This document shows positions 51,882 through 61,941 of a DNA stretch of 64,000 bases, piece by piece. Within the stretch, counting starts at the first letter, position 1. The number at the start of each line of letters is the position of its first letter. The position numbers and the translations under genes are program-made. The notes under the pieces were generated by a model. The model saw only the letters and a list, made by a program, of their open reading frames with translations, was not told the origin of the DNA and searched no databases. The DNA lies in contig BQJJ01000001.1 of NCBI GenBank assembly GCA_021604645.1, positions 1-64,000 of the forward strand, written 5' to 3'. The DNA is from Methyloligella sp. Lineage in GTDB: Bacteria > Pseudomonadota > Alphaproteobacteria > Rhizobiales > HXMU1428-3.

Positions 51882-54668
51882 TTAAAAATGAACCGATTTT
51901 GGATCAAGTGGCTTTTGTTGCGGCGGCGCAAACTTCGTCAGGTCAATACCTTCCACCGCAGTTCTATACTCTTCCATAGTAGGTGTTCTACCTAAGATAG
52001 CTGAAAGAACCACAACTGGTGTTGATGCCAGCAAAGATTCGCCTTTTTTCTCAGAACTATCTTCCACAACACGTCCTTGGAACAATCGCGTAGATGTGGC
52101 TAATACTGTGTCACCTTTAGCCGCTTTTTCCTGGTTACCCATACAAAGGTTACAGCCAGGACGCTCTAGGTAGAGAATGTTCTCATAGTCTGTCCGTGCC
52201 GTATTTTTCGGCGCATCATCGTCAAATTCAAAACCAGAGTATTTCTGCAGAACAGCCCAGTCCCCTTCGTCTTTTAATTCGTCGATAATGTTGTACGTAG
52301 GCGCTGCGACAACCAACGGTGCGTTAAATTCAACACTGCCTGTTTCCTTCTCCAGGTTACGAAGCATTTGCGCTACGATTTTCATATCCCCTTTGTGAAC
52401 CATACAAGATCCAACAAACCCAAGGTCAACCTTCTTCTCAGCTTTGTAGAATGAAATTGGTCTAATTGTATCATGCGTATAGCGCTTAGAAACATCAGCA
52501 TTATTCACATCCGGGTCAGCGATCATTGGCTCATCAATCTTGTCCAGGTCAACAACCACTTCAGCAAAATATTTGGCGTTATCATCTGGCGTTAAAGCTG
52601 GTTTCTCGCCAGATTTAATTTCCGCAATACGGTTATCCGCGATTTTGATGAGGCCAAGAAGCGTTTGCGCTTCGTTATCCATGCCTTTATCAATCATGAT
52701 TTGAATGCGGTTTTTGGCAATCTCCAGAGAGCCAATGAGAGTATCATCTTCAGAAATACAGATGGAGGCTTTTGCTTTCATTTCAGCAGTCCAGTCTGTA
52801 AAAGTGAAAGCTTGGTCAGCAAGTAAGGTTCCAATATGAACCTCGATAATGCGGCCTTGGAAAACATTGTCCCCAAATTGCTTCAACATCTGAGCCTGCG
52901 TCGCGTGAACCACATCACGAAAATCCATGTGCTCCTTCATGGTACCCTTGAAGGTGACTTTCACAGACTCAGGGATCGGCATTGTAGCCTCACCGGTAGC
53001 TAAGGCTAGCGCAACAGTTCCACTGTCAGCACCGAACGCCACGCCTTTTGACATACGTGTGTGACTATCGCCGCCAATAATAATTGCCCAATCATCAACC
53101 GTGATATCATTCAAAACTTTATGAATAACATCAGTCATGGCATGGTAGTTATCCTTAGGATCTCTTGCGGTAATCAATCCGAATTTGTTCATGAACTTCA
53201 TGAGCTTAGGGATGTTTTCTTGTGCTTTAATATCCCAGACAGAAGCTGTATGACAGCCAGATTGATAAGCGCCATCAACAGTTGGTGAAATAATAGTCGC
53301 AGCCATAGCCTCAAGCTCTTGCGATGTCATCAAACCGGTTGTGTCCTGCGACCCAACAATGTTGACCTTCACGCGCACATCAGAACCAGCATGCAATACA
53401 GCGCCCTCGGTTACCCCAACAGCATTTCTATTAAAGATTTTTTCTACTGCTGTAAGACCTTGCCCCTCATGAGAAATTTCTTTGGAAGAAGCAAAGACAG
53501 GTTGCAATTCAATTCCAAGAGTTGAGGCCGCGAAATTCTGTAGTTTTTTACCAAAGACAACAGCATAAGAACCACCAGATTTGATGAACTCTACTTTTTG
53601 AGGAGTCAGAGCTGAAGAGATATCAACAAGCTCTTTATCACCATTGTAAAGTTTTTTTGTCTTAGTGTTGATGGTGAGGACAGTACCTGTCTCTACAGAG
53701 TAAGTTTGCTCAAGAACCGGATCATCATTTTCGTTTAAGATAGGATTGCCATCAGCGTCTAGTTTCTTAACCCAGTTTTTCAAGTCAATCCCGATGCCGC
53801 CCGTTACACCAACCGTTGTAAGGAAGATCGGAGAAATACCATTTGTTCCAGCAACAATAGGAGCAATATTCACAAAAGGAACATAAGGGCTAGCCTGCTT
53901 GCCAGTCCATAATGCCACATTGTTCACACCAGACATTCGCGATGAGCCAACACCCATAGTCCCTTTTTCAGCAATCAACATAACCCGCGCGTCAGGATGT
54001 TGTTTTTGTAGGTCTTGAATTTCTGCTTGTGCTGCCTCAGAAATCAAGCACTTGCCGTGTAATTCACGGTCAGATCTAGAGTGAGCTTGATTACCAGGTG
54101 AGAGTAAATCTGTAGAGATATCACCTTCAGCCGCGATGTAAGTCACAACCTTAATCTCTTCTTCTACATCTGGAAGCTTTGTGAAGAATTCCGCGCTCGC
54201 ATAACTTTGAAGAATGTCTTTAGCGATTTCATTACCATCTTTATAAGCGGATTCAAGTCGGTCTGTATCAGCCTCATAAAGGAAAACTTGAGTTTTGAGA
54301 ACTTCAGCTGCTTGTTTGGCATTTTCCAAATCGTCGCTTAAGGCTAAATCGAGAAGAACTTCCACTGAAGGGCCGCCCTTCATATGAGACAATAGCTCGA
54401 AGGCAAATGTCGGAGAAATTTCTTCAAGAGCAAAGCTACCAAGAATGATCTCCTTTAAGAACTTTGCTTTTTCACCAGCAGCGCTAGTGGTACCAGGTAA
54501 AGTGTTGAAAATAAAAAACTTAAGAGATAACTCTCTGTGTTTGTTTTCAAGGTCTTTAATTTGGGAAATGAGCTCACTTACAAGCGCGCCATCATCAATG
54601 GGCTTAGGGCTCAAACCTTGTTTTTTTCTATTTTCAATCTCATTTAAGTAGTCTGTATACAAACTCAT
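51882..54668 (-). CDS. acnB: Aconitate hydratase B / 2-methylisocitrate dehydratase
   Basis: A 928-residue TCA-cycle enzyme that interconverts citrate and isocitrate through a 4Fe-4S cluster. AcnB hallmarks are present: N-terminal HEAT-like helical domain, IIGGDSHTRMSKGVAFGADS, GSCMVHKGD and GCNLCMGNQ (cluster Cys residues). Slightly longer than E. coli AcnB (865 residues), with inserts in the central part. It stands alone with a terminator downstream and an empty ~720-bp region upstream. Confidence 0.97.
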   Translation of the reverse strand: MSLYTDYLNEIENRKKQGLSPKPIDDGALVSELISQIKDLENKHRELSLKFFIFNTLPGTTSAAGEKAKFLKEIILGSFALEEISPTFAFELLSHMKGGPSVEVLLDLALSDDLENAKQAAEVLKTQVFLYEADTDRLESAYKDGNEIAKDILQSYASAEFFTKLPDVEEEIKVVTYIAAEGDISTDLLSPGNQAHSRSDRELHGKCLISEAAQAEIQDLQKQHPDARVMLIAEKGTMGVGSSRMSGVNNVALWTGKQASPYVPFVNIAPIVAGTNGISPIFLTTVGVTGGIGIDLKNWVKKLDADGNPILNENDDPVLEQTYSVETGTVLTINTKTKKLYNGDKELVDISSALTPQKVEFIKSGGSYAVVFGKKLQNFAASTLGIELQPVFASSKEISHEGQGLTAVEKIFNRNAVGVTEGAVLHAGSDVRVKVNIVGSQDTTGLMTSQELEAMAATIISPTVDGAYQSGCHTASVWDIKAQENIPKLMKFMNKFGLITARDPKDNYHAMTDVIHKVLNDITVDDWAIIIGGDSHTRMSKGVAFGADSGTVALALATGEATMPIPESVKVTFKGTMKEHMDFRDVVHATQAQMLKQFGDNVFQGRIIEVHIGTLLADQAFTFTDWTAEMKAKASICISEDDTLIGSLEIAKNRIQIMIDKGMDNEAQTLLGLIKIADNRIAEIKSGEKPALTPDDNAKYFAEVVVDLDKIDEPMIADPDVNNADVSKRYTHDTIRPISFYKAEKKVDLGFVGSCMVHKGDMKIVAQMLRNLEKETGSVEFNAPLVVAAPTYNIIDELKDEGDWAVLQKYSGFEFDDDAPKNTARTDYENILYLERPGCNLCMGNQEKAAKGDTVLATSTRLFQGRVVEDSSEKKGESLLASTPVVVLSAILGRTPTMEEYRTAVEGIDLTKFAPPQQKPLDPKSVHF

Positions 54669-55391
54669 GTCTATCCTGAAGCAATTAGTGTTAAATTATA
54701 GATGAAGCTTGAACGCTGTATCGCAGAAACTTCTTGGAACTGTTAAAGTTGTTTGAGCGTATCAATATTTTAGCCGAGATTAACTTGCAAGATTTTTTTC
54801 TTACCTAGCAAAACTTGGGCTTCACGATACATCTATTCCCTGCATCATCTTAGGCAAATAGCCTCTAAAAAGTCGGTTTTTAAAGAGGCACTATCACTGT
54901 TCGTGTATTTTAGTTCTTCATATATACAAACTATACACTAAGTGGAACAAAGATGCTTTTTTTAGAGTGGTCAAATAGTCACTTCTCAACGACTTTAGGC
55001 CTTAAGCGTACAAGCAAAACCAAGGCGATGAGGCACCGCCAAATGCTATAAAAAGTCAAAAGGCTTTAACCTCGACAAAATAAAGTCTTAACTGTAGTCA
55101 ATCTTATAATTTAAAAACGTATCAGGCTATTTATCCTGATAAACCGCAGCAAATTTTGTTCAACTTGGGCGCACAATGCCATTGGGTGCGACATTTTGTC
55201 AAGCCCTGGATCCATGGGCGTTTCAGAGACATTTTAGGAGCGGTTTATAGCCCTCACTTCTTATAACATATGTTCTTACCCAGCCACTAAACGAGCACCA
55301 AAAAGCATTGGAATAACCATCACAAAGTTTTTATAGAAAACGGCAACAAAGGCGCTTTACAAAGATTAAAAAGAAGAAAGACCAGATCTAA
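54669..55391. other. Intergenic stretch without recognisable gene
   Basis: About 720 bases with no open frame of convincing style on either strand. It must contain the acnB promoter. A short inverted repeat (TATCAGG / CCTGATA near 55120-55142) is present. No tRNA or other RNA was recognised. Gene decay is possible but no family was seen. Confidence 0.5.
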
Positions 55392-57287
55392 TCATTCCAT
55401 TGGGGTTGATAACGGTAACGTAATGACAACTCTTGTTCCTTCGCTGTAAGTCTGATCAATAATAATAGTTCCATTATGATCTGTAATAATCTTCTTACAG
55501 ATGGCTAGGCCAATTCCCGTACCTTCATAGTCCTCTTCGTTATGTAACCGAGAGAAAATGCTAAAAACTTTTTCTGCATATTGTGGGGCAATACCAATGC
55601 CATCATCTGAGACAGATATCTCAAGCATATTGTTGGGCAATAATTGATTGGTTATAAAAATTGATGGAATATCGCGATCGTTAAATTTAATAGAATTACC
55701 GATTAGATTTTGCATCACCAACGCTAGCAGATCTTCGTTACCAGTAATCGAGCAAGTGGTATCCGCATATAAATCAACCTGAATATTTGCATTGCTTGTT
55801 TCAAAATCAAAATTATCGAGAGCCCTTTCGATAAAGTTATTTATCAGGACGGTCTCACCTTCATCTAAAAAGTTGCCACACCTCGTATATTCAAGCAAAG
55901 AATCAAGTAGCTTTCGCATCTTTATTGAAGCGCTTTCAATCCTGTCAAAAACATTTTTTCCCTCTTCATCAAGGTCTGTGACATAGTCTTGCTTCAAGAT
56001 GGTGAGGAAGGCTTCAATTCTTTTTAAGGGCGAGCGAAGGTCGTGAGCGACAATGCGATTGAAGCCTAAAAGGCCTTCATTTGCGTTTTTAAGTTTCTTG
56101 TTAGCTTCTTGTTCTAATTTGCGCAATTCTGTTTCATTTTTTTCACCAATCTCAGCTTTTACTTTGGCAAATCTCAACTCATCGGTCATACGTAATGCTA
56201 AATCACGGGCGCGTTTTCGTTGAGAAGAAAGAGATGAAATCGTGATAAATAGCAAAATATCTATAAGAATACCGCCAGCAGCAACGAGAAGTGGTTGGTT
56301 CTGTTCACTTTGGGAAATGAAATCCGGTTTAGATCTAAACTCGAGCAACCAGGGACGTCCGCCTATAGTTAAAGGTCGCGTAGTAATAAATTGATTTTCT
56401 TCAGAAACAAGGTTGGGGGTATATTGATTGGAGCTATCATAAAGTAGCCTTTCCTTGATATTGCTATCATAGATCCTGAAGTCAATAACCCTGTCTCCTT
56501 TACCCAAAATACCCTGCATAAGGTCCTTAATACGAAACGGGCTGTAAACATAACCACTTAAGGCAAAACGCCTCTCTTGGGCAGTGGAGAGAGGCATGTG
56601 TTTATGATACACAGGTAAAAACATCAAGAAACCAAATTGCACATCATTTTCAGTTTCTTGAACAAGGGTTACCTTACCTGAAACAGCAACTTCCCCCGTA
56701 TCTCCGGCTCGCTCCAAAGCTTCACGGCGTGTCGGTTCAGAAAACATGTCATAACCAAAAGCACGCAAATTCCTGTCCTGAAAGGGTTCAAGGAAAATGA
56801 TTGAACTGTAAATCTCACGCTTACCTGGAGGTGAAATTTTAAACTCCGGGAAGCCTTCTTTGCGAATTCTTTCTATATGGGCTTGTTTATCATCATGCTT
56901 AACTATTTCGGCAAAGCCATAGCCTTGCAAGCCTGGAAGATATTTCTGAAGGCGAAGTGATTTTACATACACTTTCCATTCTTCACGAGAAACTTGATTG
57001 CTGGCATTAAAAAGTCCAACACCTCCCCAAAGTGCAGATTCTTGTTCATTCATCCGTTTTTTAATGGCAGTGTGAATGTCTTCAGCTTTAAAAGTAAATC
57101 TAGTCTCAGAGGCCTGGGTAACCCATTCGTTAGAAATATAATAAGCAATTATGGTGACGACCACAGACATAGCAAGAATAGCCCAGGCAGAAAAAGAGCT
57201 ATGTAATGGATTAAACGACCATTTATGTGGAATGATAAAGTGTGAGGAATGAATATCCTTGTCATTTATCTGTTTGTTGAATTTCAA
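55392..57287 (-). CDS. CHASE-domain sensor histidine kinase
   Basis: A 631-residue membrane kinase. Two transmembrane helices (about 32-55 and 330-352) flank a periplasmic CHASE domain (PGLQGYGFAEIV, YSPFRIKDLMQ). A coiled-coil linker leads to HisKA with HDLRSPLKRIEAF (phospho-His) and an HATPase domain with NLIGNSIKF, DDGIGIAPQYAEKVF and GTGIGLAICKKI. Without PAS or GAF domains. It follows a single-domain response regulator at 57385, 97 bases upstream, so the two likely form a pair. The ligand is unknown; CHASE domains bind small molecules outside the cell. Confidence 0.93.
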   Translation of the reverse strand: MKFNKQINDKDIHSSHFIIPHKWSFNPLHSSFSAWAILAMSVVVTIIAYYISNEWVTQASETRFTFKAEDIHTAIKKRMNEQESALWGGVGLFNASNQVSREEWKVYVKSLRLQKYLPGLQGYGFAEIVKHDDKQAHIERIRKEGFPEFKISPPGKREIYSSIIFLEPFQDRNLRAFGYDMFSEPTRREALERAGDTGEVAVSGKVTLVQETENDVQFGFLMFLPVYHKHMPLSTAQERRFALSGYVYSPFRIKDLMQGILGKGDRVIDFRIYDSNIKERLLYDSSNQYTPNLVSEENQFITTRPLTIGGRPWLLEFRSKPDFISQSEQNQPLLVAAGGILIDILLFITISSLSSQRKRARDLALRMTDELRFAKVKAEIGEKNETELRKLEQEANKKLKNANEGLLGFNRIVAHDLRSPLKRIEAFLTILKQDYVTDLDEEGKNVFDRIESASIKMRKLLDSLLEYTRCGNFLDEGETVLINNFIERALDNFDFETSNANIQVDLYADTTCSITGNEDLLALVMQNLIGNSIKFNDRDIPSIFITNQLLPNNMLEISVSDDGIGIAPQYAEKVFSIFSRLHNEEDYEGTGIGLAICKKIITDHNGTIIIDQTYSEGTRVVITLPLSTPME

Positions 57288-57384
57288 ATAATTACTCCCC
57301 GCGTTAAATTTTTTTACTCATTGTTAAAAAGGAGAGCAAACGCAGGAAATCTATTGATTTAGAAGAACCTATTAACTCAATCGT

Positions 57385-57810
57385 CTATTGCAAAAGCTTT
57401 TGCTTTATTTGGGGAATGTTTTTTAACACATCAAAAAATTGAGTATCAGTAAACGGCTTGACTATATAGCCATCACTACCAAGTTGCTCAGATTTATTTT
57501 TATCTTCAACGTCCTCAGAAGCAGAAAGCATGAATACAGGAATACTATTATAGACCGGGTGGTCTCGTATGATTTTCAACATTTCAAACCCATCTATACG
57601 CGGCATGTTGATATCAAGAAATAATAGAAAGCTATCTTTATTGGCACCTAATTTAACCAATTCATCTAAGGTTGAGAGAAGGTTTTCTGAATTCTGTTCA
57701 CTAATAAACCGATTAACAAACCCGCAACGCCTAACAATTCTCCGAGTGAGAAAAATTTCATCTACATTGTCATCCAACATAATTAAAGTTGTCTCATTCA
57801 GATCGCTCAT
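57385..57810 (-). CDS. Single-domain response regulator (Rcp1/CheY-like)
   Basis: A 141-residue receiver domain with no output domain. Acidic pocket MLDDNVDE, phospho-Asp in LLFLDINMPRIDG, and Thr/Lys in MLSASED and YIVKPF. Such Rcp1-type receivers are often paired with CHASE or phytochrome kinases, as here with the gene downstream. The signal output must pass through another protein. Confidence 0.92.
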   Translation of the reverse strand: MSDLNETTLIMLDDNVDEIFLTRRIVRRCGFVNRFISEQNSENLLSTLDELVKLGANKDSFLLFLDINMPRIDGFEMLKIIRDHPVYNSIPVFMLSASEDVEDKNKSEQLGSDGYIVKPFTDTQFFDVLKNIPQIKQKLLQ

Positions 57811-57942
57811 ATAGTCCCCGTTCTACCAAGTGGATTGCCCCAAATCACTTGTACACTAATTTACTTAAAAATATTGATTAAGGCAAATGAAGAAAGTTTT
57901 GATAAAGCTCAGCTAATGAGGAAAAAAGGGAAAACTGAAAAC

Positions 57943-58788
57943 TCATCTAAAACGTATCGGAGCCGTTACCTTTAAAGATTTATGCCCACGCGGTAAAGGG
58001 GGAAAGGGAGAGGCCCTCTTGGCTGTATTTAAGGCTAATTTGTCGAGTTTGTTGTTTCCACTACTTTTATAAACCCTAAGACCACGTATTTGCCCTGATT
58101 TAAGGATGGTAAAACTAATGTAGACAGTACCGGCTTTACTCGATGACCTTACATTTCGCAGTAATCGAGAGCGAAGCCGACCTTTATAATTAGATAGAGA
58201 AGCTTTTCCTGAAATTTTATTTTTAATGCGTCCGTGATTACCAGGCGTGGATTTAGTTTTTCTTTTCTTAAGGTTGCGAGCGCTCCCAATCAGTTTCTCT
58301 GGCTTCGTTTTAGCTCGTTTTTTCTTTTTCTTTTTTGTCGGTCGTAGATCTTTTTGAACATCTCTCTTTATTTCTTTTTCGGCTTTAGGGTGTTTTTCTG
58401 ACTTTACAACTTTGGGGGGAACTTCAGCCTTAGGCAAGGAAAGAGGAGCTGATTGTTCCTGCCTTAAAAGAGTTTGATCAACTGAATGTTTTTCTAATTT
58501 CGTTTCATTTTCAGGGGCTTCTATTTTGGGCTTAGGTGTTTCCACCGGCTTTTTGTCATCGGATTTTGTTTTTTTGGGCCTTAGATGTTGCTCCTCCTGA
58601 GCGGTTTCTGGACGACTATTTATTTCGCCAGATAGCAATGATGTCTGTGTGTCAGCGATAATTAAAGAAACACCAGATGAACTCTCTAATTGTGGTGTTT
58701 TCCAATCTGTGTAAAAACTCAAACCAAGTGAAGCATGAACAATGAGTGAAACACAAAAAGCAAAAAACCATTTAGATCCACTCAGCAT
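57943..58788 (-). CDS. tonB: TonB energy-transducing protein
   Basis: A 281-residue periplasm-spanning protein. N-terminal transmembrane anchor with SLIVHASLGLSFY (the conserved His of TonB helices), long Pro/Lys/Glu-rich rigid region with a run of Lys (KKKKKKRAKTK), and a C-terminal TonB domain (YKGRLRSRLLRN, GQIRGLRVYKSSGNNKLDK). It begins one base before the exbD stop. It energises the outer-membrane receptor at 61942. Confidence 0.93.
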   Translation of the reverse strand: MLSGSKWFFAFCVSLIVHASLGLSFYTDWKTPQLESSSGVSLIIADTQTSLLSGEINSRPETAQEEQHLRPKKTKSDDKKPVETPKPKIEAPENETKLEKHSVDQTLLRQEQSAPLSLPKAEVPPKVVKSEKHPKAEKEIKRDVQKDLRPTKKKKKKRAKTKPEKLIGSARNLKKRKTKSTPGNHGRIKNKISGKASLSNYKGRLRSRLLRNVRSSSKAGTVYISFTILKSGQIRGLRVYKSSGNNKLDKLALNTAKRASPFPPLPRGHKSLKVTAPIRFR

Positions 58789-59201
58789 TATTGCCTCCCC
58801 CTAAGTGTGAGGAGTTTCACTTTTTCAATGCCGATTTTCTTAGCTAATTTGGCGATTTCTATAAGCTGTGTTGCATCGCTTTCTTTGTCAGCAATAATGT
58901 AAAAAGGGCGCTTATCAAGTGAGGCCTTCATTTCAGTTAAAATAACTTCTAGTTTAGAATGAGTAACCTCTTTTGATTTAGAGAAAAACAGGCCGTCTTT
59001 GGTAATATACAATGCTCTATGAGGAAGCTTATCATTCTCAGCTTCTTTGGTACTAGGTGGTTGTAGAGCAACTTCAGGACTGTTAGAAAGAGTTCCCGCC
59101 ATTAAAAAAAAGATCAAAAGCAAAAAAACAATATTGATGAGAGGCAAGATATTATCCTGTCCTCTTGGTCTTTCTTGGGGTTGGCTCAATTCTATTGTCA
59201 T
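58788..59201 (-). CDS. exbD: ExbD-type proton-channel subunit, copy 2
   Basis: A 137-residue protein with one N-terminal transmembrane helix (ILPLINIVFLLLIFFLMAG). At the Asp position used for proton flow it has an Asn (LINIVF), whereas the other ExbD has Asp (LIDVVF). Periplasmic domain with YIIADKESD is typical. It lies downstream of the first exbD by 39 bases. The Asn may make it a structural rather than proton-conducting copy. Confidence 0.88.
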   Translation of the reverse strand: MTIELSQPQERPRGQDNILPLINIVFLLLIFFLMAGTLSNSPEVALQPPSTKEAENDKLPHRALYITKDGLFFSKSKEVTHSKLEVILTEMKASLDKRPFYIIADKESDATQLIEIAKLAKKIGIEKVKLLTLRGRQ

Positions 59202-59240
59202 ATTATCGTTCGGTTCAGGCTCTGGTTAGTTTGATAAAGA

Positions 59241-59636
59241 TTAATTTGATAATGTCACCGGTGAAATCTTATGATTTTTCAGTGCCTCTATTATTTTTGT
59301 AAGGCGTTTGGTCGGCACAGTCTCACCAACCTTTAAAACAACACCAGCGCTGTTTCTCTGATCTAGTGAATTTAGGACTTGGTTCAATGAAAGAGAGTGG
59401 TCAATGAGAATGCCATTGATAATCAATTTCTCATTGGCAAGAAGCTGAATAATTGTGGGCTTTAAATCCGACTGTTTCTCTTCAGTGTTAGAACTGGGAA
59501 AAACCAAATCAATGCTCTGATATTTTTCAAATTGAGTGGCCAGCATGAAAAATAACAGGAGTAAAAAGACAACATCAATTAACGGCGTTAGGCTTAGCCG
59601 GGTTCTGGTCTTAAGAGGTTCTAGTAAAATCGCCAT
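59241..59636 (-). CDS. exbD: ExbD-type proton-channel subunit, copy 1
   Basis: A 131-residue protein with the ExbD helix LTPLIDVVFLLLLFFML, whose Asp is the proton-carrying residue. The periplasmic part ends in a short fold. It follows exbB after 17 bases. Paired with a second, Asp-less ExbD (58788). Confidence 0.92.
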   Translation of the reverse strand: MAILLEPLKTRTRLSLTPLIDVVFLLLLFFMLATQFEKYQSIDLVFPSSNTEEKQSDLKPTIIQLLANEKLIINGILIDHSLSLNQVLNSLDQRNSAGVVLKVGETVPTKRLTKIIEALKNHKISPVTLSN

Positions 59637-59653
59637 TAGATCTTCCTGGAATG

Positions 59654-60334
59654 CTATGCAGATTGCTTTAAGTTTTGAGCTTGAGTATCAGGATCGGCAA
59701 TGCGGCCCGTAAATAGCGCGCTTAAAGCATTTTCCAGTACCTGCCTTTGTCGTTCAATGCGGCTGTCAAACCAGCTAAGAGCCATTGAAACAGGGATGGC
59801 CACAGCAAGCCCAACAGCAGTTGTCAGAAGAGCAACCCAGATACCTCCAGCTAATGTTGCAGGGTTCACTTGGTCACCTGCAGCCTGAAGTTTATGAAAG
59901 GCATCAATCATTCCAACAACAGTCCCAAACAAACCAAGAAGCGGCGCAATCTGCGAAATAAGGTCAAGAATGCGCAAATTCGACCTGATGGAACTTAAAT
60001 GATTAGAAGTCAATCGTGTTGCATCCTCTCGAACAGAAGCAACAGGCTGACCATTTGCAAGTGCTGTCATCGTACCCGTCAAGCTGGTACGAATAGGGCT
60101 GGGCTGTTTTTGAGAAAGAGATATAGCTTCCTCAAGCTGGTTTGCTTCCCAGTGAGACAAAATTTTATCTAACTTACGAGCGCTACCAACTCTTAAAAAG
60201 GTAAAATGAGAAACTTTTAAAATAATGATGGTAACGGCAATAACAGACAGGCCTAATAAAATGAGAACAACAGGCCCCCCTTTATTGATGATATTTAAAA
60301 GCAGACTATTTTCAAAATAAGAATGAAGTAACAT
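59654..60334 (-). CDS. exbB: ExbB/TolQ-type proton-channel subunit
   Basis: A 226-residue three-helix MotA/TolQ/ExbB protein. Helix 1 near residues 20-40; the two pore helices hold ISQIAPLLGLFGTVVGMIDAF and the WVALLTTAVGLAVAIP segment (quoted in part). It forms the proton-driven motor with ExbD and TonB. Located between the PepSY gene and exbD in one operon. Confidence 0.93.
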   Translation of the reverse strand: MLLHSYFENSLLLNIINKGGPVVLILLGLSVIAVTIIILKVSHFTFLRVGSARKLDKILSHWEANQLEEAISLSQKQPSPIRTSLTGTMTALANGQPVASVREDATRLTSNHLSSIRSNLRILDLISQIAPLLGLFGTVVGMIDAFHKLQAAGDQVNPATLAGGIWVALLTTAVGLAVAIPVSMALSWFDSRIERQRQVLENALSALFTGRIADPDTQAQNLKQSA

Positions 60335-60382
60335 TTGATCCTCTTAAATTAGGGACAAGCCATAGTTTGTAACGAAGCGTTT

Positions 60383-61897
60383 CTATGAAGAAGAGCGACG
60401 CCGCTTAAACAACATAAGATACCCAAGAAACGTAAAACCAATCGCCGCAATCAAAATAACTGAAATGACAATGTCTCTTTTTTCTCGCCCAATGAGCGGG
60501 GCAAGGAAATTCCACTTGTGCAATAATGAGAATGAATAGCCTTCATAGCGATCAAGATTAACCAGACGATCAACAAGCATGCCGGTTGCCGGGTCGATAA
60601 AAAGCTTGTCCCCTTTAGGGGTATCAAAATCGAGCCGCCAGACAGGTAATCGCTTGTTACGAAAATCATAATGCGGTCCAAAATGAGTGACCAGTTTTGT
60701 CTGTTGCAACTGTTCAGCTGAAAAACCAAGCTGAGTTTTAGCAATATAAAGCGCTATGTCTTTATCATTCAGTTCTTTATCATTCAATTTCGCTTTTTCA
60801 CCGGTCAGTGCATCAAAATAAAAGGATTGTTTTTCTGTCGCCATTCCTTTGAAGCGTTTCGATCGAGAAACGGCTTGCCCAGGTTTGCCTTTAGGAATGC
60901 TAATGCGATAGAGCAAGCGAGGCGTTTTAGCCCCATTAGTAATCCCCTCAACAAGTGAAAGGCTATTAAAGGCCTTGCCCTTGAACTCCTCCAACCAGGA
61001 AAGGTTTTCACCAAACCGAGAGGCGCTGAGGTCGATAGGTTGTCCAAGTTTCAGCCCCCGATGATTATCACCAAATGAAGAATGCAATAGATGATAAATG
61101 CCACTGGCTGTAAATAAGAATAAGGGCAACCAAATAGCAAACGAAAGGGCACGGTGCCATTTGCGGCGGCCATCAGGAATAGAGCGTTTCTTAATCATGA
61201 AGATCAAAGCAATACCTGTAATCGCCATGCCCAACAAAGAGAGCAAAAACAGCATCATAAGAAAGACACGCGCATATTCAAAGTCATCCAGCCAAGCCCA
61301 ACTGTGAAATGTCCGAAAGACAGATTGAACAGACGTTTTCCAGTTGTTGGTCATGCCGGCAAGCGCACCAAGTTCTGTGTAGATGAAAGTTGTTTTGCTA
61401 TCGGCTGTTTCAAACTCAACCCGGTAAACAGGAAGTAATCTATTCACCCAAGGATAAGCCGAAGAAAACTCAGTTTGAAAAGCAATTGATTTGATAGGTG
61501 TTGATTTTAATCCGGAATAATAGCGCGCCAACCAAATCGCTTGTTTTTGATCGTAGTTTAATTTCTCATCACCAGTTGCAAGATCAAAATACCGACGCGG
61601 GGCTTTATTTGATTGAGTAACTTGTAAAAGGGCACCATCTATTGAAGGAATGATTTTTGCCATAATGGCGCGATCGATTTTATTCTGCTTCAAAATTTTA
61701 GGAATTTGAGCCGCATGCTCAGAAGAGACCTTAACTTGAGGCGGAAAGAACGAGGCCGCTTTCGGCCCCGTCCATGTCATGAGCGGATGAGTAATGCCAG
61801 AGATGGCAAAAAATAACAATGCCAATCCGCCTGTCCATCCAAGCCATTTATGCAATTTTGTGCTGCTGCGCACGAGTGACGATTTGCGTTTTGCCAT
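60383..61897 (-). CDS. PepSY-associated membrane protein, iron-uptake type
   Basis: A 504-residue protein with PepSY_TM features: N-terminal helix (LHKWLGWTGGLALLFFAISG), central pair of helices and a C-terminal helix, plus two periplasmic PepSY domains (YIAKTQLGFSAEQL and YFDLATGD). Proteins like this lie beside siderophore or heme TonB receptors and may act as reductases. It lies between the TonB receptor and exbB, so a role in iron uptake is inferred. No heme-binding motif beyond scattered His is visible. Confidence 0.88.
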   Translation of the reverse strand: MAKRKSSLVRSSTKLHKWLGWTGGLALLFFAISGITHPLMTWTGPKAASFFPPQVKVSSEHAAQIPKILKQNKIDRAIMAKIIPSIDGALLQVTQSNKAPRRYFDLATGDEKLNYDQKQAIWLARYYSGLKSTPIKSIAFQTEFSSAYPWVNRLLPVYRVEFETADSKTTFIYTELGALAGMTNNWKTSVQSVFRTFHSWAWLDDFEYARVFLMMLFLLSLLGMAITGIALIFMIKKRSIPDGRRKWHRALSFAIWLPLFLFTASGIYHLLHSSFGDNHRGLKLGQPIDLSASRFGENLSWLEEFKGKAFNSLSLVEGITNGAKTPRLLYRISIPKGKPGQAVSRSKRFKGMATEKQSFYFDALTGEKAKLNDKELNDKDIALYIAKTQLGFSAEQLQQTKLVTHFGPHYDFRNKRLPVWRLDFDTPKGDKLFIDPATGMLVDRLVNLDRYEGYSFSLLHKWNFLAPLIGREKRDIVISVILIAAIGFTFLGYLMLFKRRRSSS

Positions 61898-61941
61898 TGC
61901 TGTTGTTCCTATTCTTAAATCTAAATATTTATTGAGATGAA

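Noticed and set aside
55080-55240. Small RNA or decayed gene upstream of acnB
   Set aside because: Only a short inverted repeat is present; no convincing promoter, terminator or protein similarity.
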